A DNA stretch of 64,000 bases from Cololabis saira (lineage: Eukaryota; Chordata; Actinopteri; Beloniformes; Belonidae), in assembly GCF_033807715.1 (NCBI RefSeq), contig NC_084610.1:5642769-5706768 (forward strand), in the 5' to 3' direction. The notes beneath the pieces were generated by a model. The model saw nothing but the letters and a program-made list of their open reading frames with translations, was not told the DNA's origin and searched no databases. Shown here in pieces: positions 1 through 12,045 of this stretch (its first letter is position 1; every line of letters starts with the position of its first letter). Position numbers and translations under genes: made by a program.

Positions 1-3000
1 TTTGAGGGCCGAATTTAGACGTCCAAATTAAATATTTCTCTTGAACGCGTTTTCTCAATATTGAGCTGGTAGCCTTCAAACGTTGGAGCAACACCTCGCA
101 GATATCACATAATAATTCTGGTATTGTAAGTGATGCCTCTCCCGGCCTTGGCAACAGCTGAAAAAGAAAAAAAGAAAAAAACAATAATCTCCTGTTTTCT
201 TTTCTCATTTAATTGTAGGCAAACATTCAGGAAAGAATTAAAGCTCAGCGAAACAGACAGACGTTGGCAACAAACAGCCTGATAAACACACAGTTGCGCA
301 TGCCGGAGCATACAGAATATCAAATCACAAACAGACACCCTAGTGCGCACACCAAGTAATACACACTTTCCCAGTGCCAGACAGATTAGGCCCCTGATTA
401 AGGCGGGTGTCGCATAAAAGTCTTGGAACAGTAAATATCTTTAATTTGTAGTGTAATTAAACAGATTAGCTGCCATGAATATCTTACCAGGGATTAGCTC
501 GCGCACGATCCCCCACGCAGATTCGACCACACACACACAAATGGAGTAAACTAGTGATTAACATCCAGAATAGTTGCATTTTTGACCTCTGAGGCAGGTT
601 GTTGAGCTGCGTCTTGTGGATGGAGTGTGTATAACATGTACATGCTGTCGCATCACAAGGCAGAGAAATAGATGGCCGGCAACACAAAGGTGAAATCCTG
701 CAGGTCGCGGCTGAACCGTCAGATCAACACTTGCACTGATGAGGGATTACAGGCCACTGATCATTCTCCTTTTCAATGACTTACAAAAAAACCCACAAGA
801 CTTTGTCAAGGTTACAGAGAAAAAGGAAATTCTGCTGTGATTCTAATGCCCTCCATTGTGCAGCACAGAGAGCCGGAGCAGACAGCAAAGAAGCGAGTGA
901 AAGAGGGGACAGGAACTGAGAGAAAAAGCCCCGACTGGCCGTGAAAGACAAAGTCAACGGCACTTGATCCTGCTTCGCCAAAGAAGTGCTGCCAGTCAGA
1001 GACAGCTGAACACCGTCCCACTTCCTGTGCTGGCCGGGTGCCTGAACACGGCACAGCAAATGTAACAATCAAAGACAGCTTTCATAAAAAAGACATGAAT
1101 GCATGTTGTACAGCTCACATGATCAGGTCCTTTAAGTCCTTTAAGTCCCACACGGATATTTAGTGTAGCTTCAGACGTCCAAATCCAAAGCATCACCGTC
1201 ACTAACTTAATTCACTAATGAGCTACAGAGCACATTTCAAATGGATATTTAGTGTTTTGCTTTTATTTGTTTGTTTATTTTGGAGTGGAGGTACTCTCGA
1301 GATGTGCGTGTCTGACTTTCAGTAGAGTGATCACAGCACTTTCAGTCTGAAACATTTTCATGGGAAGTTGGATGATAGAATCAAAGTCGCAGAGGAGCCA
1401 CGTTTCACCATCTCAAACAGTTTCCACATTTCATCTGTGCAACAACCACAGATTGTGTAAAGAAAGCAAAGCCCTCTTTGACAGCACCCATAGTTTTTCA
1501 AAAGAGTCATTTTGATGCTTTAATGTCGTGTTGGCATAAACTGAAAACTCAGAGTCTGTCAAAAGTGGGCAAACACACAGAAGAAGCCAGCTGGAACACA
1601 TCCGAATAAGCTTTCAGTTTGGCTAGCTCAGGTCACCTATCTAACTAACCTGAACTTACATTGATGCGGCTCAAATTTGTTTCAGATGTCGCTACTGAAA
1701 ACTAAGTCATCCAAAACAAGTGCTGTCACTGTGGAAACGAGGACTAGTGGAGCTCCTAGCGGAGGGTCACAGGGCGTCATGAGGATTAATCATGGGAGTT
1801 TCTTTCAGAGCCATCCCCTCGTGGTCAGGTGAAGAACGGCAGGTTTCTTTATTTCCTGGATTGTGGTAGAAGAGCAAGACCTCTCAGTGCAACGTGTTAC
1901 AGTCAATGTTATGCAAATATAACTCATGCAACCATCCAACGTAGCTGTTCGCCTCACTTCCCAACAGAATTTTTGCCTGATTTCTGAATAGAGCACGTGC
2001 TAATCAGCGTCTACCGAAAGGTAAGACACTTGTCATTTCGTAAGACCAAGTATATCAAGTTTGGGCTTGCATACTTGGAAGTTCACACTTGACAAGATCG
2101 ACTTAGGAGAACGAGAGGAGGCAGAAGAGGATGCAGAGGATGTTTAGAAGAGGATGTAGTTTGATCTTTCTGCTACTGGAACAATCTGATGATGTTCTCA
2201 GCTAGCAGGCTCACATATGTTGAAAAATTTCTTCACACATCCATGAAACCAACTTACTATTGTTAGCTTTAAACTGACAATTGTTAATGTGAAAGGCATT
2301 CTGGGATACTTCACTATTTTACTGATACTTCACCAAATCGATAAATCCTCGGTGTAACGGGCAAAGCATTTACACGTGTTAATTTCAACCATAATTGGCC
2401 AGATGCAGAGTTTGGATCAGGCCGAAACTTTGGAGGTGACAGAAGCTGCCGCAGAGGCCCAGAAGAACACAAATACGGGTTACGTGAACCTTCTACACAC
2501 CACATTTGATTGTTTGATCCGATGTAGTAACGTTCCTTCAAATCACAATGAAATGTGAGTTTGAGCTGCAAAAACTGGCTCCTCTTAGCCGTTAGCTTAG
2601 CCATCAGACCCCTGTCTGCTACAGGTTAGACACCAACTACTCACAAGTACTTATAGTACTTATGAGTACTCATATGTAGTAGTACTCATAATCCCACAGA
2701 TACCCTCTTAAACATTAACTATAGGCTTCATCAACACTTGAACTTGATGGTCATGCAACTACCGTCGACAGCTAACTCACAATAAAAACCCAAATGTCAA
2801 CAAAGTTTGTCATCTACACTTCCCTCTCGAGGGTTTGAAGCCAACAACCACAAACACATTTACTCGTAAATGATCATTTGAGTAAACTGTGTTGATGCCA
2901 ATAGCACGCTGTCCGTGAAACAAATGAGGTGTTGTAATTACAACCCTGTCTTTCATTAGCAGAAGGACGAGTGTGTGAGAGTGAATCAGAGGAGGGAGGA

Positions 3001-5786
3001 GGTGGGGGGGCAAAGGGAGGACATGAAAAGACAAAGGAACCAAGATAAAGATGTTTTAAAGAGGAAAGTAAAGCAGAAACGGTGAAAGACAAGTGAAACC
3101 GAGCTGGGAAATAACATGGAAGCACAATGAGAGATGCTCACGGATTAGGACAAAAGAGGTGAGGTGTGTGTGTGAGGGAGAAAGAAGTAGCGATAAGGAA
3201 ACCAAAAGAAAAGGAGAGATTACATTTTTAGAGGCAGGAAGTGGAAGAAAGTTAATGAAATAGACAACAAAGTAAGGAGAGGTTCTTCAATGAGAGCAGA
3301 AACTGAAATGGTGAAAGCTAACTTGAACTGAAAGGCAGGATCTGTGTGTGAGAGTGTGTGTGTGTTTGCAAAGCTCTCCGCTGCGTTGTGTGTGTAGGAA
3401 GCACCTCAGACGCAGGATGGAGACATTTGTCCTGAGTGGAATTACAAGTGGAAGGCTGAGCAAACCTTGAAGTGGCCCGAGTGAGACAAAAGAAGAGAAA
3501 AAGTAGATTCCTCTGCGTTTCCTGTTCGTGTCTCTGCATCATGCCTTCGTCAGCGTCTCTGCCCGCTTACTCATTTTTTCTACCTACTAGGGACCTGCTC
3601 TGCTAATAGGCTTTATGGGAAGCAAAGCCCCATCCTAATGAGGCCGCATGTCATTTCTCTTTTTTAGGGGGGCTTATTTACAAGCCTCCAAAGGTGAATG
3701 TATTCATCTAAAATGTCATAGTAAAGACGCTCAGGTCCATGCGCTACTGCAGAGATGCTACTACTCCCAAGAGCTTAGGACTCAACCGCAGCGACGTCTC
3801 TATTTCATCATTTTATCAGCAAAGTGATCCTTCCAGGATGGGGGGGGCAGTTCGAGGATGTTTCCAGTAAATCCGCGTGGATGGCTGCACTGCCTATTGT
3901 GAGTAAGATCTCAGACCTCCTGAAAGGGGGAAGTCAGCGCCAGGCCTCAGTCTTCCACCGCCTCATCTAACTCTCACTAGGAGTTGGCACCGGACGCTTC
4001 GGCACCACCAAAGCCAAGCCCATCATTAGGAAGCAAAGACACGGAGAGGTAGTGGTGGCGGGGGTGGGGTGGGGGGTCAAAAGTCTTTCCTGCCAAACAC
4101 ACAAAGACAGTGCCACAGATAGCGAGGCACTAACAAGCTCGCGGATGACGGCCGAGGCCAATAAAGCCGCTACTTTGCACCCAAGTCTTCCCCTTCCCAT
4201 GCTGTGCAGTTGGGATTGCACTTGTAAATATTTGGGGGGGGTATACAAACCCAATGAACAGAAGCCCCTCTGTACGGCCAGCGCACAAACAAAATGTCAC
4301 GCAAACAGGCTTTTGACTTTGCCAGACTGTTTTCGAATGCCTGGGAAGAAAGATTGGAGACAAAAGGCAGTGAGAACAACGTCATCTTTGTTTGACTCGT
4401 CCCGATAATAATTCGAGCTGTGATTCAGATGGATAGTACTATGAGTGGTGGTGTACTGCTGTCTCAGGCCTTGGAAAAGCACTCCATCACCCCCACGCGT
4501 CACAGTCATTTGTAAGCTTCCCTTACGGCCCGCCGAGACGGTCCAGACTTGACAGAGGGAGCAAATAACAGCCCACACCTCAAAGTCACCCGAACTGAAC
4601 CGCAATTATTATTCCTCTGTGCAAACTGCCAGATTTTATTCCAGGCTCTTTCCCTCTCTCCTGAGACCCGTTCACAAGAGGACGCTACCAAATGAACGGA
4701 AACCCCGAAAACCTCCATCAGTTGGCTGGAAACCGTCGCGACCAGAGCCCGGCATGGACGGAGATCAACTTACGATAACAATGTTGACTAATTTAGAGCA
4801 AGATTGAATTCATTCTCCCCTCATCATCTCTCATGCTGTCAAATAAAGGCCTTGCTGTCTAGACTGATACTATCAAAAAGAAAAAAGAAAAAATTGCTTA
4901 ATTAGCTTGTAATACATTCTCATTTCCCTCTACAAAGATTTGGCCAGCTCCGCAGCGCCGCATGCACCAGCTGACAAACGCTTAGTAATTTGATACTGGC
5001 ATTCAGCGGTTTCCTTCGCGCCTCGTTCTCCCCCGGCCATTCCACCGGAGAGCACGTCTTTAAATGTCACCCAAACACACACACTCACAGAGCCATGCAT
5101 CTGTGTGAACGAAGCATTTTAATCAGCAGGGGTGATTAAAATGTTAAATTCGTTTGTATCAGCAAGTGGATAAAACCCCACAAAGATGGTGCAGAAAATA
5201 ACACTTCAAATCAGGGAGAGTGTCAAAAAGTTGGAGGAAAAGGCCGTCCCTGTTGAGCTCGGCCTATAAATACACTGTTCAAGACAATATCATCTTTGAT
5301 GTGACATTTTGGTTGCAGAACGTCTCCAGACATTGAAAATCAGTCCCAAAACCCTCCAACTGGTGCAAATTTGATGAAGTAAAGTCGCAGCAGCTCAAAG
5401 ATTTCACACACTTTCAGACAGATAATTAAATGAATAGAGATGGAAATGAAGACAATTCCTAATCTGGGTCTTCAGAACCACAAAGATGACTGGATTGATT
5501 ACAAACTTTAGACAAGACGGGCCTTGGGAAAGCGATGGTTGCGATATCAGCTTTGTGGTTATGTTTAAAAACTTTTCACACAAAACAAAAAAGAGCTCAA
5601 GCCCAGAAAATAAAAACAAACAACTTTATGCCTTTCTGGAATCCTCTGAAAACTCAAGCGCAAATTTACGATTGTTTTCTGCAACTTTATCTTCTCAACG
5701 AAACTTTTCTATACATTTCAAACAATTTCAATTTGAAAAAAAAATATTCTGAATCAACTCAAAATAAAATGTTATGTATTGGTTAA

Positions 5787-5986
5787 AGGTAGGGTAGGTG
5801 ATTCTTGGAGGACGTCTCATCCGTAGCTCCTCCCTCAAGCGCTCATGAGAAACCTCCCCCAGCTTCTCTCTAGCACCAACCTGATTGGCTGAATCCATAC
5901 CTCGGTTTGCCAGGCAGCTACCCATCACTCTGTTTCCAATTTAAATGGTAAGGGATTCAAACTGCAGAGAATTGCTTAATTTACCT
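5787..5986. mobile_element. Short TTAA-flanked MITE-like repeat
   Basis: The element is bounded by TTAA on both sides (5783-5786 and 5987-5990). It begins AGGTAGGGTAGG and ends AATTTACCT, so only the outer five or so bases form an inverted repeat and the rest has decayed. TTAA duplication is the hallmark of piggyBac-type insertion. The opening TTAAAGGTAGGGTAGGTGAT is, from general knowledge, a recurrent start of dispersed teleost repeats. No coding capacity. Confidence 0.45.
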
Positions 5987-7821
5987 TTAAAGGCGAGACA
6001 TTCCCAGCCAGTTTACTGAAATATTAATGAAATGTCTGTAGCAGTTTTGGTCAAAATGCCATAAGAATATAAAACATCTCGATTCTCTGACAGGAAGCTC
6101 AGTCGGGTTGAGTTTAGGGGGATGACGGAGGCCACACCAGGATTTTCTTTCTCCTTTTCTGACCCCAGCAGCCGAAACAAGCCTCAAGGGGTTTCTGGAC
6201 AGGATAGTATTGTGCGTTGTCTTCCTTGAGAGTGATTTCACTCTGCAAGACTTTTATACCATGACAGGAAACGTGAAGTTGGGAGCGCCACATATTTTGC
6301 TGAGATCATTAACAGCTTCAGGCTCCTCAAAGAGGCCCATCAACTCCCCGTCTATACTTCCAGGCCAAAGCCTCCCTCCGCCATCTTCCTGCTGACGCTG
6401 CAGTCTCGTTGGGACACAGTAGCCGTCCACCAACCATCCAGAACCCCGTCCATGTGGACCATCCAGCATTCATCAATGAACTAAACAGTGTCATATTTCT
6501 GAACCAGCAGTGATTTTTGCTCCTACGTGTGTGTGTGAAATCACAGCTTTACTCACATCAGCAAGCCTGATACAAGAGGATCATGGATTTTTTGTGTCTT
6601 AATACGATTAACTTCTTCATCTGAACATGTTGAATCACAGATAAATCTTTTCACACTACAATGATCAACATCCAGTGTTTTCATACCTTCTGCGGGACAA
6701 GACGCTACTTCACGCCTTTTCTCTACAGAAACAGTTCCTTTCTCCCTCATACTGCGTGAAACCTGCTTAATAATGTGGAACGAGCAGCCTCCTTATGACG
6801 GTCGCCTTTACGGTCGCCTCACCTGGGACGCTAATTACCGAGCCTGTCTGAGACTGACGTCAGCAAACCGGCAGAAGCAGCACATCTGAAAACTTTGCAC
6901 AATAATTTGAGACACAGTGCATGAATGTAAATAAAGAGATGAACAGATTTGGAAATTGAGTCCACTTTCGTAGCCTACTAAATCGGGTTGTGTAGAACTG
7001 AGACTCTATTTTAAATTTAATCGCACACTTGAGACCTGGTGTGTTCCACATTTGTCTCTAGCAACAAATCTACCTGAGAGACTTGTGAAGACTTATTCAG
7101 AGTGAACAATTGTGCAAATATTTGGTGCTTTGTGAAGCTGCGTGGTAAAAGTTGATCAGTCTCATCTGGACCCGCTGATGGAGCCAGTTCTGAACTCTGA
7201 ATCACTCTGTTGTTTTCATGTCCGAGATTACCCGGAGTCTGTGCAGGCGTGTGTCTGCCAACAGCCGCTCAGGAGCGGAGAAAAACACTCATCAAGCTGC
7301 TCAGAGTGTGAACACCTCCATGCTTGGCACACGTGTGTCCACAGGACACGTCACACACACACACTCGGAGTATATATTTATATATTTCTGCATACTGCCT
7401 GGCTGGAACGCTACAGACATTCGTCTCACAGCAGGAGCGTGCAGACAGCTTCAATATCCATTTCACAAGTGAACGTCTCCAACCTCACATGTGATGCTGG
7501 GGACGGTTTTCTTAAAAATGAAATAATGAGGAGTGAAGTGAAAGAGAGGAACAAATATCCACTCAGCATACACCCACAAACACCCACGGACAATGGACTT
7601 CCCAAGAGGCATAGCTTGGATTCTTGGGCAGAATTTGCATCACAAATATCTGGGATGGGAGTGCATGCGTGGAGAATAATTAAGGCAGTGAAAGTGCCAC
7701 TTCTTGTGCCCCATTCATCCGAGCGAGCGAGCATCCCTCCATCCGTGCATGCATACAGCCATGCACTCCACTTTAATAGGCAGCATTCAGCACCCTTCGT
7801 GCAGGATGTGTGTGTGCGTGT

Positions 7822-7855
7822 GTTTAGTCTCAGTCGCAGGAGACTGAGACTAAAC
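7822..7855. repeat. Perfect 14-bp hairpin
   Basis: Left arm 7822-7835 (GTTTAGTCTCAGTC) is matched exactly by its reverse complement at 7842-7855, with a 6-base loop GCAGGA. It lies in the intron of the minus-strand gene just after a TG-rich run. There is no downstream T tract, so nothing indicates an independent transcript. Confidence 0.6.
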
Positions 7856-8644
7856 TCAACCTTTTTTGAAGGTGGAACGACAAGCACCCTTGATTATCCC
7901 GTGTAGGACTCATGAGACATTTGTGGACTGCAAAAATACACAAACTTCCAGTACTGTGTTTCTGCTGGTTAAAAGCTTGATTATATTAGTAAAGACGCCT
8001 GATTCTGGCTTTTACAAGCCCCAAATGAGACAGTGACAGCCAGTGGGAGGGTTACAGTTGTTTGATGGGAGATGTGACCAAAAAAAACAAAAAAAAAACT
8101 CTTCACAATAAATCGGTGATTCGGTTGCGCCATTGCAGGCTCATTAAAGTGGATTTCATCAGGGGAGTCACACCACAGGGGTCCTAACGATAAAAGCCCA
8201 CTGATTTCCCACAGCCTAGAGCCCGGAGTATATCTGCCGAGATAAATTATTCAGAGAGGAATAAAAACTGCTCCACGTGAGCTCAGGTCGCGTCAGTCCC
8301 TGCAAACAGCCGCGGTGTTGATTCGCGTCGCTTCACATGTTGTGCGTCAAAATAAAAGATGTGACACCAAAAAGTCGGCTGTCAGTTGAAAAATATTTTC
8401 CTTTGGGAAGATTCACCAAATCAAATAGCTCAGATTATTTAGGAAATTGAGTAATTTCATCACAGTTCGCTGCAGGTGCGTGTGAACTTCTAAGTTTGTG
8501 CCAACAAAGGCGCACGGCGTCATCTTTCAGTGAGCGCTGAATTGAGCAGTGAAATGTCCCTAAATATGTGGATTCCGGAGAGGGGGGTGGGCGTGTGGCC
8601 CCTCTCACCTCGTCCCCTCTCCTGAAGTCAGGACCAGCACTCAC

Positions 8645-8708
8645 CTGACTGCGCTGCGCTCCAGCGGATCAGCACCAGCGTGACGAGGACGCAAGCCGGG
8701 AACTTCAT
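8645..8708 (-). CDS. First coding exon of a secreted or membrane protein; possible erbb4
   Basis: Read on the minus strand, ATG at 8708-8706 opens 21 codons starting MKFPACVLVTLVL and ending RWSAAQS, followed by one G and a strong donor (CAG, then GTGAGT at 8644-8639). This is a typical cleavable signal peptide: a basic residue after Met, a hydrophobic core, and small residues before a cleavage site near Ala-Gln. The exon is phase 1, so the next codon starts with G. ERBB4 in vertebrates has a short first exon encoding only the signal peptide, beginning MK, ending in Ser-Gln-Ser, with a split Val (GTN) codon and an enormous first intron. All of this fits, and ERBB4 and KLF7 lie in the same human region (2q33-q34). 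Signal peptides carry little family information, so the identity is inference; other single-pass receptors share this exon design. A CpG-containing, GC-rich flank lies immediately upstream. Confidence 0.6.
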
Positions 8709-9110
8709 CTTCGGAAAGCCTGATCGTGCCGTTAACTCCCGTAACTCACATGTCCAATTAAGATATCCCCGTTGTTCACGCGTGCTCACCACAGGACACA
8801 ATTATTCAAAAAATAATAATAACAACAATAATGATGATGATAAAACAGAGTCTTCTTGGCGGCTGCCACAGTTTCCGTGCGCACGCAGGAGCCGCGCCGT
8901 TGGAGAGCTTTTACGCAGCGCCTCGCTGGTGTTTGTTTACGGCTCCCGGTCCGGTGTTTAGGTCTGTTTCCACCACGGATACTCTGATCCATTTACTCCT
9001 CACTCTGCCATTGCGCCGGTGGTTGGGGGAGGTGGGGGACTGGGGGGAGTGGGGGGTGAATGGGGGAGCGGAGCAGAAAGGGGGGGCGCTCGGTACACGC
9101 CTCTCTCGTG
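8709..9110 (-). promoter_or_regulatory. 5' UTR and promoter side of the minus-strand gene, with G-run cluster
   Basis: The DNA just upstream of the start codon at 8708 is GC-rich with many CpG steps (especially 8870-8960), as expected for a CpG-island promoter. Between 9018 and 9098 the plus strand carries at least six runs of four to seven G separated by short spacers. That is a strong G-quadruplex pattern on the strand that is non-template for a plus-strand transcript. No TATA box or unambiguous initiation site was identified, so the promoter call rests on position and composition. Confidence 0.4.
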
Positions 9111-12045
9111 ATGGACACCCCTTTCAGCCAATTAAATCCTACACAAAAAGCTTAAGCGTCTATTTTACCCCCTTTATTTTACTTTATTGTTTTTTGGATA
9201 CCCGCCCACGGTCACGTAACACCTCTCCTGGTTGGCTATCAGGGCTCATTGCTGCTGTCACTGCACCTGTCGGCAGCGGAATTTGGTTTGGTTTCCCGCG
9301 GGACCCCTCGCCAGTTTCTTCTCTTTATTTTTCCTCTTTCTTCCTTCTTTTTATATTTTGCCTATCTGAAATCATTATGCAAAATCCCGTTTTATTAGAT
9401 GCATCGCACCTTTGTGTCAGAGTGTCACAATCAGAGTCAATAAAGTTAATGATTTCAAAATAAAAGCCCATATTTGACATAATGAAGCTGCGATGTTTTT
9501 AAAATATGTAAAATGTGAAATGTTTCCTCTGCAAAGCTCCAACACAACTTTGATGACGGTAACAGTTTGAGTCCACCATGCTCTTTATGTGTATCAAAGT
9601 GTATGAAACGCAGGAAAACATCATGATTTATACGGGTGGACTGGGAGAAGTCGGTGGACGCGGCTGCGCGCCTGGCAGGTGTGAGGGTTATTTATCGTCC
9701 TCTGCTTCCCTCTAGTGGTCATTGTGGGGATCTACTCATCCCCGGCACGTTAAAACAAAGACAAAACAAACTTTCAGCGCAAAAGACAGTCGATGAAGCA
9801 GACATTTACATCTTTTTTTTTTTTTGGCTCTGCTTTGAACTCCTAAATCTTGAATATATTTGAAGGGATTTAAAGCCCACATTGTGTGTTTCCACGCAGA
9901 CACATGAAAGCGCAGTGTGATCTGCAGGATCTCTGTCACACATCCGCGCTGGGTGGCAGCGCAGCGCCGGGAATACTAATGAACGCCTCTCAGCTCCGCT
10001 CCTGTACGGAAATCTTCAGATAAAACATTCAATTACAGACATTACTGAGCTGCATGAGATCTGCAGCGATATGAGACCGACATGAAAATGCTAATTCTGC
10101 CTTTTGTGCCGCAGAACGGGTCCCCGACGTGAGCCCGCTTCGGGGCTGCAGAACAATGGTTTTCGGTGAAGAGTAATCCATTACAAGTAATAAATAAGTA
10201 ATGGCGGAAATGTGACTCACGGGCATTTAATTAAAAACTCCTAATGAGTCTAACGGCGTGTTATCTGGCCTCTGAGAAGATAACGGCACATATTAGAGAG
10301 AATAAGTTCAAATTAAAGATGAAATTAAAGCAAAATAGTTGATTTTTGGGTCTGCTTTGGACGACAAAAGAGCTTGCTTATTTGCAGTAAAATAGTAAGA
10401 GTAATGTCAATAAAATGTGTTTCAATAGGCTGGTCTCATGTTTGTCCAGAGCACCTTTAGTGAGCACCCAGAGGGCTGACCGGTGAGGCAAGATACATTT
10501 AACTGTTTTGAACATTTTAACGCAATTTTGCACCATCATTCCCACATTTATGAAAGGAAACCATAACACATTTTAGGTAGAGGAAACACTGAGTAAACCA
10601 ATATATCTAAGAAAGGTTACTGAAATGCTGAGTCACAGAAAAAGAGGAATTGATTGTAACCATAAAATAAATACAGTATATATCATATTTCACCAATTAA
10701 TAGTCCGACTGACCAAAATCAACTTTAAAAGAACCACCAGGCAGTTATTCGCTGCCTTTATTTTTACAGACCTGCACCAGGACATTATTGTGATGACAGT
10801 AACTGTCCAACATATTTTTAGTACAAAAATATGTCTTCCTTGTACATTTAAGGTAAACATATCTGTACATACAGATATTGCAAATCGTATGTACCGCATT
10901 TAAACAATCTGTAGCCGAGGCATTTATATATATTTTATAACTCCAAGCTTAAATGTAGCGTCATACCTTTTATTTTTCCAGTATCAGTATTTTTCTTCTC
11001 TCATACTTTGTTATTAAATTAAATAGTGAATTAAATGTTTTTTCTTTCTCAGCTTCACAGTTTCTGTCTGTTTTCTTACCTGTTTCTTCCTGAGCCTGCA
11101 CTGTCTCCTCTTCTTCCCCTCTTTCATCTCTCCCTCTTTGCACTGACAATCATACATATATTATTTTCAACTAGATGAAAAATTACATAAATATAAAAAA
11201 ATAAATAAATCATTCTAATGAAGTCCTCTTTCTTTGTACTGTCAACCAAATATAAAATAACAACCAATGTTTTTTATATATAATAAATGACATGAATTGA
11301 TCCAAATGACATCATTGTAATTGAATGCAGTTGAGTTGCAGTGTGAAATGACGTCACACCACGTGATCATACTCTTACCTGAACCTGGCTTTTTTTTCTA
11401 AAAAAACATCTGTATGTCCATGATAGGGCTTTCTGTCCGTCTGTCCGTCTACACACACACACACACACACACACAGTAGGATAGTAGTATATGACGTTAA
11501 TGGACATCAGTTGCGTCACTTCGCTAATCAGCTAATCAGACCACCTGTAACATTTCCTAGTAGGTAAAAACGTCAACTAACTCCTACCTAAGAACATAAA
11601 CATGATATATAATTAAACGCAGCAGAAATAATGACCGGTTATGATGATTATGTGTTGGTATTTAGTGGCAGAAGTACAGAAATGTGTCCCTTATCCTGGT
11701 TTAGACCAGGTAACTCCCACCTCACCTCTGGCAGCGCTGACTCTCTGCAGCTCAGCTGCGGGACAGGTGAAGGCGGGAAGGATGGGGGGGCAAACCATTC
11801 TCAAAGCATGGGGGTGCTGCTGTACTTTTATTGTTAAAATATAACGTTTAAACGATAAACTATATATGGTTTTGATATTTTGTCAGCTTATTAATCATGG
11901 ACATACAACAAAAAATAAAAATCTTTTACATTTTAGGGTTGCTGGGGTTCAATTTAAGGGTTCTGCAGCACCCCCAAAAACAGGCTAGAAACGCCCAAGC
12001 CCAATACCTAACCCTAAGGTCACATGGACTATACCATATACTTTA
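9111..12045. other. Intergenic stretch, no gene seen
   Basis: This is AT-rich intergenic DNA left of the transposon at 12046. It contains an (AC)n run at 11451-11475. There is also a probable decayed repeat at about 11800-11995, where a block ending in GGGGGTGCTGCTG is echoed in inverse by CTGCAGCACCCCC near 11962. No splice-flanked coding segment or RNA gene was recognised. Confidence 0.4.

Larger units (their letters stand above)
1..8644 (-). other. First intron (5' part) of the minus-strand signal-peptide gene
   Basis: This stretch lies downstream, on the minus strand, of the donor at 8643-8644, and no second exon could be recognised in it, so the first intron is longer than the window allows us to see. 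It holds a short MITE at 5787-5986, a small hairpin at 7822-7855, a TACTT-rich block of short inverted repeats near 2640-2690, and A-rich and TG-rich tracts. The pieces around 4430-5150 and 8100-8290 look like low-copy sequence without obvious repeat content and could hold regulatory elements. Open frames in this stretch lack codon bias, splice context or recognisable motifs and are not called. Confidence 0.5.

Noticed and set aside
7142..7906. 254-codon plus-strand frame
   Set aside because: No domain, atypical composition rich in His/Ser/Cys from CA-rich DNA, no splice or promoter context, and it lies in the intron of the minus-strand gene.
8831..9463. 210-codon plus-strand frame over the GC-rich promoter side
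   Set aside because: Runs through G-run and T-rich DNA without domain features; better explained as CpG-rich promoter sequence of the minus-strand gene.
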